Part shown: piece by piece, positions 8,660-17,566 of the stretch
Position numbering within the stretch: the first letter of the stretch is position 1
Layout of the letters: every line of letters starts with the position of its first letter
Source of the DNA: Phyllobacterium sp. 628
Lineage (GTDB): Bacteria; Pseudomonadota; Alphaproteobacteria; Rhizobiales; Rhizobiaceae
Assembly (NCBI RefSeq): GCF_014189505.1
Contig: NZ_CP050301.1
Coordinates: 3,231,501 to 3,295,500, forward strand
Length of the DNA: 64,000 bases
Direction: 5' to 3'
Notes under the pieces: generated by a model
What the model was told of the DNA's origin: nothing
What the model saw: only the letters and a program-made list of their open reading frames with translations
Database searches by the model: none
Position numbers and translations under genes: made by a program

Positions 8660-9574
8660 TCAGTAGTAATTCATCACCGCATGCTTTGCTTCAGCAAAGA
8701 ACAGCCAGCGTTCGACAAACACACCGAGCAGATGCAGTAATATGGCGATAGCCAGCAGAGCAATGCTCACCACGCTCTCGCCAATGCTCATGGCAATCAG
8801 CAACGCGATGATGGGTAAGATGGCACCGCTGACAAAAGCAATGAGCCAGAGCTTGCTTGCGTGCTTGCGGGCAACGCGAAAACCCATCTCACGGGTCAGA
8901 TAATTATCCAGCGCATGCGGCCGTTCCAGCAGTCTAACCTTGCCGATAGAGCCTAGCCCGGTTGCACTTTCAGGAGTGGATGTCGCAATCAGCGTTCTTG
9001 CGCGTTTGCGCCAGACCATCTTTGCGACAAGCGCGAAAAGCAAGAACAGCAAGGCCAGCAGCTGCAGCGGCAATCCCCTCTGCGCGTCAAAACTGGCGAA
9101 AAGTGAACCGAGCAACAGGCCACCTGCCAGCGAGAACAACAGGAAACACAGCGGTGTGAGGTGTGTGTGCCAGGAATCGACGGTTTTCAGCGAGGCATAG
9201 ATCATCGACGTACTATAAACGGTGACCAGTGCGCCCAGCACGCTGATCAAGCCAAGAACCGTGTCGTACCGGTCAGCAAAGAGGCATAGCGCAGCGCTAA
9301 GAACAAGGGGAACAAACGTTGCAATTGCCATCACGCCTTCACGCGAGAGCCAGCTCGAACGCCACTGACTCAAGGCCCGCCACGCCCGCTGTGGATTGCC
9401 CAGATGCAGGAGCGAAGACAAAAGACCCATGCCAATCAGCGCCAGCGCTGTGAGATAGGCAATTTTGGTCGGCAATGCGGATGGATCGAGAAATCCGAGC
9501 CCCAAAATGACAGCAAGGCCATAGCCGAGACCTGATAGCGTGGTGAAGATAATGATCGAATAGGCCGGATGCAT
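8660..9574 (-). CDS. soeC: DmsC-type membrane anchor subunit, probable SoeC
   Basis: 304 residues with about eight membrane helices, starting MHPAYSIIIFTTLSGLGYG, and a matching DmsC pattern including LLHLGNPQRAWRALSQWRSSWLSREG. DmsC-type subunits anchor cytoplasm-facing molybdoenzymes and exchange electrons with the quinone pool. It is the third gene of a soeA-soeB-soeC order on the minus strand. It is separated from soeB by 200 nt filled with a palindromic repeat (9601-9761), which may insulate or terminate transcription between the two. The choice of SoeC over a DMSO reductase anchor follows from the lack of a Tat signal on the catalytic subunit and from the overall pattern of SoeA. Confidence 0.72.
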   Translation of the reverse strand: MHPAYSIIIFTTLSGLGYGLAVILGLGFLDPSALPTKIAYLTALALIGMGLLSSLLHLGNPQRAWRALSQWRSSWLSREGVMAIATFVPLVLSAALCLFADRYDTVLGLISVLGALVTVYSTSMIYASLKTVDSWHTHLTPLCFLLFSLAGGLLLGSLFASFDAQRGLPLQLLALLFLLFALVAKMVWRKRARTLIATSTPESATGLGSIGKVRLLERPHALDNYLTREMGFRVARKHASKLWLIAFVSGAILPIIALLIAMSIGESVVSIALLAIAILLHLLGVFVERWLFFAEAKHAVMNYY

Positions 9575-9600
9575 TCAGGATACCAATGGGGATAAGCAAT

Positions 9601-9761
9601 CACCCCCCTCTGCCCTGTCGGGCATCTCCCCCGCAAGGGGGGAGATCAGCTTGCATGCCCGCCTTTGCCAAACCAGAAATGTCGCATGTTGTGCGAATAC
9701 GTCGATGACAATGTGATCTCCCCCCTTGCGGGGGAGATGTCCGACAGGACAGAGGGGGGTG
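9601..9761. repeat. Palindromic repeat, family P, copy 1
   Basis: An inverted repeat of 161 nt. The left arm begins CACCCCCCTCTGCCCTGTCG and ends GGGGGGAGATC; the right arm returns as GATCTCCCCCCTTGCGGGGG and ends AGAGGGGGGTG. A second copy of the same family lies at 16391-16584. Each arm also contains a small internal hairpin of C-run and G-run. It sits between the FeS and membrane subunit genes of an apparent operon. RNA from either strand would fold strongly. Confidence 0.9.
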
Positions 9762-9774
9762 AAAAACTGCATTC

Positions 9775-10551
9775 TCAAATCCGGTCCAGTGTTTTGTCGA
9801 GCCACGCAAAGAATCCTCTCGCACCCTCGGTGTTTTCGGCCAGCGGAATCATTGGCGCTGCACTCGCCAATGACGTACGCGGGCGCGGCGGCAGATATTT
9901 GTTTGTCGGCCTTGTCTCCTGTTCCGGCATCAGATCGAACCCGCCTCGCTCCGCAACCATCACCGACACATCAGATGCTGGATCGCCGAGATCGCCATAA
10001 TGGCGGGCATTGGCAGGACAAGTCCGCACGCAGGACGGTACGCGGTCTTCCTGCTGCAGTGTTTCGTTGTAGATTCGGTCCACGCACAATGTGCATTTCT
10101 TCATCACGCCCGCTGCCAGATCCATCTCACGGGCACCATAGGCACAGGACCATGCGCATAGGCCGCAGCCGATACACGTGTCCTCATCGACAAGCACAAT
10201 ACCGTCCTCAGCCCGTTTATACGACGCGCCGGTCGGGCAAACGGTAACGCAAGGCGCATCCTCGCAATGCAGACAGGATTTCGGAAAATGCACGACGCGC
10301 GCATCTCCCGCCTCGCCGATGACTTGTCCGCCCTCCGGCACCACTTCAAAACTGTGGACGCGATTGAGAAAGGTGCCGGAAACATCCTCGCCATAGGGAT
10401 GCTGATCCGATAGCGCATTGCCATAAGCGCCGGTGTTCCATTCCTTGCAGCTGATGACGCAGGCATGGCAGCCCACACAAACATCGAGATCGATGACAAG
10501 TCCAAGCTTTTTAGCTGTGCGATGTTGCGGCAAGCTGGTCATTTCGCCCAC
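9775..10551 (-). CDS. soeB: Iron-sulfur electron-transfer subunit, probable SoeB
   Basis: 258 residues with four ferredoxin-type cysteine groups in order: CVGCHACVISC, CLHCEDAPCVTVCP, CIGCGLCAWSC, and CTLCVDRI with a later CVRTCP. These could hold up to four [4Fe-4S] clusters, as in DmsB/PsrB-type subunits that pass electrons between the molybdenum subunit and the membrane anchor. There is no signal peptide, which places it on the cytoplasmic side. Its start overlaps the end of soeA by 13 nt, which shows translational coupling. The C-terminal tail is rich in Pro, Arg and Glu and poorly conserved. The gene was probably followed directly by soeC before the palindromic repeat was acquired. Confidence 0.8.
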   Translation of the reverse strand: MGEMTSLPQHRTAKKLGLVIDLDVCVGCHACVISCKEWNTGAYGNALSDQHPYGEDVSGTFLNRVHSFEVVPEGGQVIGEAGDARVVHFPKSCLHCEDAPCVTVCPTGASYKRAEDGIVLVDEDTCIGCGLCAWSCAYGAREMDLAAGVMKKCTLCVDRIYNETLQQEDRVPSCVRTCPANARHYGDLGDPASDVSVMVAERGGFDLMPEQETRPTNKYLPPRPRTSLASAAPMIPLAENTEGARGFFAWLDKTLDRI

Positions 10552-13391
10552 TCCTGTCCGTATCGCAACTGCTCGGCTGGCTCAGGCTGATTGCCCGGGC
10601 GGTGCAGCGTGCCAAAATGCGGCTCACTTATCGCCTCGCCCGCTTCCGCTTTCTCGATCCGCACCCGCAAATCGTACCATGCCGCCTGTCCGGTGACCGG
10701 ATCAGAATTCGACCAGCGCATGCCATCCGCTTTCGGCGGCAGGAGTTCATGGATCAGGTGGTTCAGAAGAAAACCTTTGGTTGCCTCAGGCGCATTCTTG
10801 TCGAGCGCCCATGCGCCGCTGCGTTTGCCGATGGCATTCCACGTCCACATGGTCTTCCCATTCACCGCATCGGTTCGCGCAATCTCGCACTTGATGCGGC
10901 CATGATGCGAAATCACCCAGGCCCAGTCGCCATCCTTCAGGCCAAGCTCATCACAGATACCACCCGGTACATAGAGAGGGTTCTTGGTGTGGATTTGGCG
11001 AAGCCACGCATTCTGCGACCCCCAGGAATGGTACATCGCCATCGGGCGTTGGGTAATCGCGTGATAGGGATATGTGGCCGTATCGACGCCCTGTTCCTCA
11101 AATGGCCGATACCAGTCGGGCAACGGGTCAAAGCATTCAAGCAGTCGCTTCCGGTATTGTTCCGGCGCAACGGGGTTCCGTGTCCCCAGTGCTGACAGTC
11201 GAAACTTTTGCAGCGTCTCGACATAGAGCTGAATGGTGACCGGCTGCGGCGTATCGAAAAAGCCTGTATCAATGGCGAACTGCTGGTAGGCGGCATTGTG
11301 ATGTTTGAAATAAAGCGCCTCTTCTGGAATGTGTTTCATCCAGAACGCACCATTGCCGATATAATTCTTCAACTGGTCCTGATTGGGTGTTCCACGCCCC
11401 TCGCCCAATCCATCCGCGTCCCGCCATCCTGACAGCGGGCCAATCCCCGGTTTGCGCTGATGGTTGACGATGTAGTCAGCGTAATCCTTATACAGCGCAT
11501 CGCCTTGCTCATTGACAAACCCCGGCAGTTTGAGCCGTGCACCAAGATCGATCAGCACGGATTGAAAGCCGCGCACGTTGCGATCCGGCTCCAGCACCGG
11601 CCAGCGAATGGCATCACAGGCGGCCTCTGGCTCCGAAATAGGCCGATCCAGCAGCGAGATGCAGTCATGCCGCTCGAGATAGGTCGTATCGGGCAACACG
11701 AGATCGGCATAGGCGACCATCTCCGAGGAATAGGCATCCGAATAGATGATTTTCGGTATTTTGTATTCGCCGGTTACCTCGTCACGCGCTTCCAGCATCT
11801 TGATCGTGCCGCGCGTGTTCATCGACGAGTTCCACGCCATGTTCGCCATGTAAAGGAACAGTACATCCACCGGATAAGGATCGCCCGCATGGGCATTGGC
11901 GATCACCATATGCATCATGCCATGGGCGGAGAGCGGGGCTTCCCAGGAGAATGCCTTGTCGATGCGCTGCGGCTTTCCTTCCGCATCAACAAGCAAATCC
12001 TCCGGACCAAGGGGATAGCCAAGATGCGGTCCCGCCAACGGTTTGCCGGGAGTGACATGCTCTGCCCTGCCATGCGGCCGTGGGTGGGCAGTGGCAGGCT
12101 TCGGATAAGGCGGCTTATAGCGATAGCCGCCGGGGCAATCTATCGACCCGATAATCGTCTGCAGAACATGGAGGGCCCGTGCCGATTGAAAGCCATTGGA
12201 ATGCGCAGAAATGCCGCGCATGGCGTGAAAGGTAACAGGGCGCCCGATCATGACGTCGTGCTGTTCGCCCTTCATATCGGTCCACGGCTGATTGAGGATA
12301 ATTTCCTCTTCGAAAGCCACCCGCGCGATTTCCGCAGCCAGCCCTTTGATGGTCGCTGCCGATATGCCGGTTTCCTTGGCAACGGCTTCTGGCGCGTATT
12401 GCGGATCGAGATATTTTTCCGCCATCAGCCGCAGGACGCTGCGAACCTTGCGGCCGTCATCGGTGATAAAATCTGCATTCAGATCAGCGATATGGCCGGG
12501 CTCATCAAAACGCACCAGTGCGCCCGTCTTGCGGTCCCGCACCAGTGCTTTGCCGAGATCGTCGCGCAGGAATAGGCCATGATCTTCCTTGTCCGCATCG
12601 TCAATCACCAGCCAAGGCGCATTGGTATAGCGCTGCAGGTAATCCAGATCGATCTGCCCGTTGCGAAACAACTCGTGGATGATAGCAAGGATCAGCAGGC
12701 CATCCGTTCCCGGCCGGATGCCGATCCAATTGTCGGCAACAGCGGAATAGCCTGTCCGCACCGGATTGACCGAAACAAACCGCGCGCCGTTTTTCTTCAG
12801 CTTGGAGATACCCATCTTGATGGGATTGGAATCGTGATCCTCGGCCACCCCGAACAGCACAAACAGCTTGGTCTTGTCCCAATCCGGCGCGCCAAATTCC
12901 CAGAAGGCACCCCCGATCGTATAGATTCCAGCCGCCGCCATATTGACCGAGCAGAAGCCGCCATGGGCCGCATAGTTGGGCGTGCCGAAATTCTGCGCCC
13001 AAAAGCTTGTCAGTGCCTGTGATTGATCACGTCCCGTGAAGAAAGCCAGCTTTTGCGGCGCTGTCTCGCGGATAGGCTTGAGCCAATCCACAGCCAGTGA
13101 CAAAGCTTCCTCCCAACTGATTTCCTTGAACTCACCCGACCCGCGCGGTCCTGTCCGCAACAAGGGCGCTTGCAACCGCGCCGGTGAATAATGCTGCATG
13201 ATGCCCGCAGAGCCCTTGGCACAGAGCACACCCTTGTTGATCGGGTGATCGCGGTTGCCTTCGATATAACGGACTTTGCCGTCTTTCAGATGCACATCGA
13301 TGCCGCAACGGCAGGCACACATGTAACAGGTGGTTTTGCGAATCTCATCACCAACCGGCTCCGACAGAGCGATGTACGGTTCGGTTTGCAT
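10539..13391 (-). CDS. soeA: Molybdopterin oxidoreductase, probable sulfite dehydrogenase SoeA
   Basis: 950-residue member of the DMSO reductase family. It starts with the 4Fe-4S motif CYMCACRCG (Cys22, 25, 29, and a fourth at 57 in VLCAKG), followed by molybdopterin domains with HGGFCSVNMAAAG and AEDHDSNPIKMGISKLKKNG, and a C-terminal MopB-binding barrel. There is no Tat signal, so the enzyme is cytoplasmic. Length, the DHDSNPIK segment and the A-B-C gene order with a DmsC-type anchor fit SoeABC, which oxidises sulfite to sulfate and feeds quinone. Thiosulfate or polysulfide reductase or another oxyanion enzyme is possible. It is divergent from the M20 peptidase at 13550. Confidence 0.72.
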   Translation of the reverse strand: MQTEPYIALSEPVGDEIRKTTCYMCACRCGIDVHLKDGKVRYIEGNRDHPINKGVLCAKGSAGIMQHYSPARLQAPLLRTGPRGSGEFKEISWEEALSLAVDWLKPIRETAPQKLAFFTGRDQSQALTSFWAQNFGTPNYAAHGGFCSVNMAAAGIYTIGGAFWEFGAPDWDKTKLFVLFGVAEDHDSNPIKMGISKLKKNGARFVSVNPVRTGYSAVADNWIGIRPGTDGLLILAIIHELFRNGQIDLDYLQRYTNAPWLVIDDADKEDHGLFLRDDLGKALVRDRKTGALVRFDEPGHIADLNADFITDDGRKVRSVLRLMAEKYLDPQYAPEAVAKETGISAATIKGLAAEIARVAFEEEIILNQPWTDMKGEQHDVMIGRPVTFHAMRGISAHSNGFQSARALHVLQTIIGSIDCPGGYRYKPPYPKPATAHPRPHGRAEHVTPGKPLAGPHLGYPLGPEDLLVDAEGKPQRIDKAFSWEAPLSAHGMMHMVIANAHAGDPYPVDVLFLYMANMAWNSSMNTRGTIKMLEARDEVTGEYKIPKIIYSDAYSSEMVAYADLVLPDTTYLERHDCISLLDRPISEPEAACDAIRWPVLEPDRNVRGFQSVLIDLGARLKLPGFVNEQGDALYKDYADYIVNHQRKPGIGPLSGWRDADGLGEGRGTPNQDQLKNYIGNGAFWMKHIPEEALYFKHHNAAYQQFAIDTGFFDTPQPVTIQLYVETLQKFRLSALGTRNPVAPEQYRKRLLECFDPLPDWYRPFEEQGVDTATYPYHAITQRPMAMYHSWGSQNAWLRQIHTKNPLYVPGGICDELGLKDGDWAWVISHHGRIKCEIARTDAVNGKTMWTWNAIGKRSGAWALDKNAPEATKGFLLNHLIHELLPPKADGMRWSNSDPVTGQAAWYDLRVRIEKAEAGEAISEPHFGTLHRPGNQPEPAEQLRYGQEWAK

Positions 13392-13549
13392 TTCTTGATT
13401 GCCTCGCTGGTGACGTCGCAGAATCCTGTTTTATAAGAACAATTCTAATCCGCCAAACACACAAGCGACATTGCACAAGGAAAACGCCCATCGCGATTGC
13501 AACAAGTTGCTACTTGCCAAATCGGGACCTTGCCTGATTTGATAGCTTA

Positions 13550-14821
13550 ATGGACGAAAAACTCTCCCGCGCTATTGAAAAACGACGTGATGACCTGATT
13601 GCACTGACACGCGATCTCATACGCTTTCCAACGGTTAATCCGCCCGGCGAGTCCTACACACCCTGCGCTGAATATCTCGCGGCAAGGTTGAAAAAGAGCG
13701 GTTTTGAAACGCAGTTGATTCGCGGCGAAGGCACACCCGGTGACACTGACCGCTATCCACGTACCAATATCGTCGCGCGCTTCGATGGCCGGACACATGG
13801 CCAAACTGTACATTTCAACTCGCACATCGATGTGGTCGATGCGGGCGAAGGCTGGACTGTTGATCCTTTCGAAGGCGTGGTGAAAGATGGCAAGGTCTAC
13901 GGACGCGGCGCTTGCGATATGAAAGGCGGCCTTGCCGCTTCAATTATTGCTGCCGAAGCATTTCTCGAAGTCTATCCTGATTTTGCCGGAGCCATCGAAA
14001 TCTCCGGCACCGTCGATGAGGAATCCGGTGGCTTTGGCGGTGTGGCCTATCTGGCCAGCAAAGGATTTTTCTCCAAACCGCGCGTTGACCACGTCATCAT
14101 CCCGGAGCCACTTAACAAGGACCGAATCTGTTTGGGCCATCGCGGCGTCTGGTGGGCTGAGATCGAAACCAAGGGTGAAATCGCCCACGGTTCAATGCCG
14201 TTTCTCGGCGATTGCGCTGTACGCCACATGGGCGCAGTACTCGATGCCTTCGAGAAAGAGCTATTTCCGGAACTCGACAAGAAACAGACGCGCATGCCCG
14301 TCGTGCCCGAAGGTGCCAAGCGTTCCACAATGAATATCAATTCAATCCATGGGGGCCAGACGGACGATTACTCTGGTCTGCCATCTCCCAATGTTCCAGA
14401 CTCCTGCCGCCTCACCATCGACCGGCGTTTCCTGCTTGAAGAGGACATCATGGAAGTCAAACGCGAGGTGACCTCGATCCTCGACCGGTTGCAGTGGGAA
14501 CGGCCGAAGTTCCACTACAACATCCGCGACATTATGGAAGTGCAGCCACTGATGACCGAGCGTGATGCGCCGGTGGTTACCGCCGTTGCGCAGGGCATTC
14601 GCGAAGTCTTTGGCAAGGAGCCGGATTATGTGATTTCACCCGGCACTTACGATCAAAAGCATATCGCCCGTATCGGCCTGTTGCATGATTGTATCGCTTA
14701 CGGGCCCGGCATTCTCGATCTTGCCCATCGCCCTGACGAATATGTGGGTATTGAAGACATGATCGAGTCGGCAAAGGTCATGGCGCTGGGACTGAAAGTT
14801 CTTCTGTCCGGTTCTATCTAG
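13550..14821 (+). CDS. M20-family deacylase (ArgE/DapE-like)
   Basis: 423-residue metallopeptidase. Metal and catalytic residues are visible: His92 and Asp94 in SHIDVV, Asp123 in GRGACDMKGG, Glu147-Glu148 in DEESGG, and a late His in LDLAHRPDE. The family removes acyl groups from amino acids (acetylornithine, succinyl-diaminopimelate, N-acyl amino acids). It immediately precedes a complete Dpp-type peptide ABC importer on the same strand, so it probably processes the imported compound rather than serving arginine or lysine synthesis (inference from context). The start is the first ATG after the intergenic region shared with soeA. Confidence 0.85.
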   Translation: MDEKLSRAIEKRRDDLIALTRDLIRFPTVNPPGESYTPCAEYLAARLKKSGFETQLIRGEGTPGDTDRYPRTNIVARFDGRTHGQTVHFNSHIDVVDAGEGWTVDPFEGVVKDGKVYGRGACDMKGGLAASIIAAEAFLEVYPDFAGAIEISGTVDEESGGFGGVAYLASKGFFSKPRVDHVIIPEPLNKDRICLGHRGVWWAEIETKGEIAHGSMPFLGDCAVRHMGAVLDAFEKELFPELDKKQTRMPVVPEGAKRSTMNINSIHGGQTDDYSGLPSPNVPDSCRLTIDRRFLLEEDIMEVKREVTSILDRLQWERPKFHYNIRDIMEVQPLMTERDAPVVTAVAQGIREVFGKEPDYVISPGTYDQKHIARIGLLHDCIAYGPGILDLAHRPDEYVGIEDMIESAKVMALGLKVLLSGSI

Positions 14822-14881
14822 GCCAACAAAAATATGCTGATCTGCATGGGGTTTTACGGCAAAGTCTTTGGGAGACGTGGA

Positions 14882-16366
14882 ATGAAACATTTCTGGAAAT
14901 CGGCCCTTGCGGCCAGCGCACTTGTCTTTCTGTCGGCTACCGTGTCCTTTGCTGCCAAAACAGATCTCGTGCTTGGTGTCGTACTGGAGCCGCCGCATCT
15001 CGATCCAACTGCGGGTGCCGCCACAGCAATCGGCGAAGTGGTCTACGCCAACGTTTTCGAAGGATTGACCCGCATTGATGCCAAGGGTCAGGTTCTACCC
15101 GCGCTCGCCGAGAGCTGGACCATTTCCGAGGATGGTAAGGTCTATACCTTCAAGCTGCACAAGGACGTCAAATTTCACGATGGCACGGCCTTCGATGCTG
15201 AGGATGTGAAATTCTCGCTCGACCGGGCGCGCGGCGAAAAATCCACCAATCCGCAGAAACCTCTGTTTGCATCCATCGACACCGTTGAGGTGGTTGATCC
15301 GCTGACCGTCAAAGTCACGCTCAAACAACCAAACGGTGATTTCCTCTATAATATGGGCTGGGCTGCTGCAGTCATCGTCGCGCCGGAAAGCGCCGACACC
15401 AATAAGGAAAAGCCTGTTGGTACCGGTCCCTTTAAATTCGACAATTGGGCCAAAGGCTCGCAAATTGTCATCACCAAAAACCCTGGCTATTGGGGCACCC
15501 CAGTTGCATTGACCAAGGCAACCTTCCGGATCATTCCTGATCCGGCAGCAGCAACGGCTGCTCTCCTCGCAGGCGACGTACAGGCATTTCCTGTCTTTCC
15601 GAGCTATGAAGCAGTCGCACAATTCCAGACCGATCCGCGTTTCAAGGTCGTTATCGGCACGACCGAAGGCGAGACCATCCTTGGAATGAACAACAAGAAG
15701 CCGCCATTTGATAATCTGAAGGTCAGGCAGGCGATTTCCCACGCCATCGACCGCAAGACGGTGATCGACGGGACGATGTTTGGGCTTGGAACGCCGATTG
15801 GCTCGTTCTTTCCGCCGCATCACCCGGCATATCTCGATCTGACCGGCGAGTCTGCCTATGATCCGGCATTGGCCAAGAAACTTCTGGCCGAAGCTGGTCA
15901 TGCTGATGGCTTCAAGACCACGCTTAAACTGCCGCCTCCGGTTTATGCCCGGCGTGGCGGCGAGATCATTGCCGCAGAGCTGCGCGAGATTGGTATTGAA
16001 GCCGAGATTATTCCGGTTGAATGGGCGCAGTGGCTGGAACAGGTGTTCAAGGGCAAGGATTATGACCTCACAATTGTGTCCCACACGGAGCCGAACGATC
16101 TGAATATCTTTGCCCGTGATGATTATTACTTCAACTATAACAATCCCGCCTTCCGGGATGTGATCAAGCAGATTGAAGCAACATCCGACACTGCCAAACG
16201 CACCGAGCTTTATCAGCAGGCACAGAAAATCCTCGCTGCCGACGCTCCGGTCGCCTTTCTGTTTCAGCTACCCAAAACCGGTATCTGGGATGCAAAGGTC
16301 GAGGGGCTGTGGGAAAACGGCCCCATCCCGGCCAATGACCTGACGGCGGTGAAATGGGCCGAGTGA
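14882..16366 (+). CDS. Peptide-type ABC transporter solute-binding protein (SBP family 5)
   Basis: 494 residues with a signal peptide, MKHFWKSALAASALVFLSAT, cut near SFA-AK. The frame extends to 14834, but GGGAGACG lies just before the ATG at 14882 and only that start exposes a signal peptide. Family 5 hallmarks include the N-terminal VVYANVFEGLTRID, WTISEDGKVYTFKLHKDVKFHDG and GTGPFKFDNW. These periplasmic proteins bind di- or oligopeptides, opines, nickel or glycosides. The gene opens the importer operon; dppB-like comes next but is separated by a palindromic repeat. The substrate is unknown; the neighbouring M20 deacylase suggests an acylated amino acid or small peptide. Confidence 0.88.
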   Translation: MKHFWKSALAASALVFLSATVSFAAKTDLVLGVVLEPPHLDPTAGAATAIGEVVYANVFEGLTRIDAKGQVLPALAESWTISEDGKVYTFKLHKDVKFHDGTAFDAEDVKFSLDRARGEKSTNPQKPLFASIDTVEVVDPLTVKVTLKQPNGDFLYNMGWAAAVIVAPESADTNKEKPVGTGPFKFDNWAKGSQIVITKNPGYWGTPVALTKATFRIIPDPAAATAALLAGDVQAFPVFPSYEAVAQFQTDPRFKVVIGTTEGETILGMNNKKPPFDNLKVRQAISHAIDRKTVIDGTMFGLGTPIGSFFPPHHPAYLDLTGESAYDPALAKKLLAEAGHADGFKTTLKLPPPVYARRGGEIIAAELREIGIEAEIIPVEWAQWLEQVFKGKDYDLTIVSHTEPNDLNIFARDDYYFNYNNPAFRDVIKQIEATSDTAKRTELYQQAQKILAADAPVAFLFQLPKTGIWDAKVEGLWENGPIPANDLTAVKWAE

Positions 16367-16390
16367 CGGGTTGATGGATTTGGGTTGCTT

Positions 16391-16584
16391 CACCCCCCTC
16401 TGCCCTGTCGGGCATCTCCCCCACAAGGGGGGAGATCAGCCTGCATTGCTGTCTCATCGAAATTTGAAATGTTTCCGATTGTGCAAAAGCGGTGATGTCG
16501 ATGTGATCTCCCCCCATGTGGGGGGTCCGAAGGACGGGCGAGACCCGTGGCTCGCCCCGGAAAGCGACAGGACAGAGGGGGGTG
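16391..16584. repeat. Palindromic repeat, family P, copy 2
   Basis: Left arm begins CACCCCCCTCTGCCCTGTCG as in copy 1 (9601-9761). The right arm ends GACAGAGGGGGGTG and contains an extra segment of about 40 nt (roughly 16530-16570) that is rich in GC and itself partly palindromic. It lies between the genes for the solute-binding protein and the first permease of one importer. It could act as a terminator or RNA-stabilising hairpin, raising the binding protein's expression over the membrane parts; this is inference. Confidence 0.88.
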
Positions 16585-16618
16585 GGTACTCTCGTCAACA
16601 ACTGGGCTTAGAGCACCT

Positions 16619-17566
16619 ATGCTGAACTACGTATCCAAGCGGGTGCTCATCGGCATACTCACGCTTTTGGCCGCTTCCATCGTCGTTTTCATCGTTCTTG
16701 AAATCGTTCCGGGTGATCCGGTGCGGCTGATGCTTGGCATCAATGCCACGGAAGATGCAGTTCAAGCCTTGCAACAGCAAATGGGATTGGATCAGCCATT
16801 GCTGACCCGCTATTTCAGCTGGATTGGTGGACTTTTAACCGGCGATTTTGGCAAATCCTACACTTACTCTGTTCCCGTCCTGAACCTCATCACCGAACGC
16901 ATCGCTGTGTCCCTGCCGCTGGCGCTGATCTCGCTCTTTCTGTCGACCATCATCGCCATTCCAGTTGGACTGTTTTCCGCATCGCGGCGCGGGACACTTG
17001 CCGATAGTGGCACGATGGGCATCGCCCAGATTGGCGTTGCCATCCCAAACTTCTGGTTCGCGCTGCTGCTGGTCTATGTCTTCGCCGTGTCGTTACGTCT
17101 TGTGCCCGCAGGCGGCTTTCCCGGCTGGAATGCGGGACTGTGGGCTGGTTTCAAATCGCTGATCCTGCCCTCCATTGCCCTCGGGCTACCGCAGGCAGCT
17201 ATTCTTGCCCGTGTGACACGCTCTGCCCTGCTTGATGTGCTGGGCGAAGATTATATCCGCACTGCCCGTGCCAAGGGTCTGACGCGCCGCAAAGTGCTGT
17301 ACCGGCATGCGCTGCGCAATGCGCTCATTCCGATATTGACAATTCTTGGACTGCAGTTCGCATTTCTGCTGGCTGGCACCATCATCATTGAAAACGTGTT
17401 TTACCTGCCCGGATTGGGCCGTCTGGTGTTTCAGGCCATCACCCAGCGCGATCTGATTGTGGTTGAGGGCGTCGTGATGCTGCTGGTGGCAACCGTCATT
17501 CTCGTCAACCTTCTGGTTGATCTTTCCTATGCGCTGGTTGATCCGCGTCTGCGGGGCCGTTCATGA
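16619..17566 (+). CDS. ABC transporter permease, DppB type
   Basis: 315 residues from the ATG at 16619 (MLNYVSKRVLIGILTLL). The frame is open farther upstream, but that part is encoded by the palindromic repeat and looks non-native. There are six membrane helices, and the inner-membrane permease EAA loop appears as EDYIRTARAKGLTRRKVLYRHALRNALIPILT. It forms the translocation pore with the DppC-like partner. Its stop overlaps the next start by 4 nt (ATGA). The native ribosome site is weak, since the repeat replaced the usual upstream sequence; translation may be poorer than that of the following coupled genes. Confidence 0.9.
   Translation: MLNYVSKRVLIGILTLLAASIVVFIVLEIVPGDPVRLMLGINATEDAVQALQQQMGLDQPLLTRYFSWIGGLLTGDFGKSYTYSVPVLNLITERIAVSLPLALISLFLSTIIAIPVGLFSASRRGTLADSGTMGIAQIGVAIPNFWFALLLVYVFAVSLRLVPAGGFPGWNAGLWAGFKSLILPSIALGLPQAAILARVTRSALLDVLGEDYIRTARAKGLTRRKVLYRHALRNALIPILTILGLQFAFLLAGTIIIENVFYLPGLGRLVFQAITQRDLIVVEGVVMLLVATVILVNLLVDLSYALVDPRLRGRS

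Noticed and set aside
11460-12575. Long ORF of 371 codons on the plus strand
   Set aside because: Fully antisense to soeA; no ribosome site and composition (Arg, His, Ile-rich) typical of shadow frames in GC-rich codons.
14834-14881. Upstream ATG for the solute-binding protein
   Set aside because: The ATG at 14882 has a proper ribosome site and exposes the signal peptide; the extra 16 residues do not fit.
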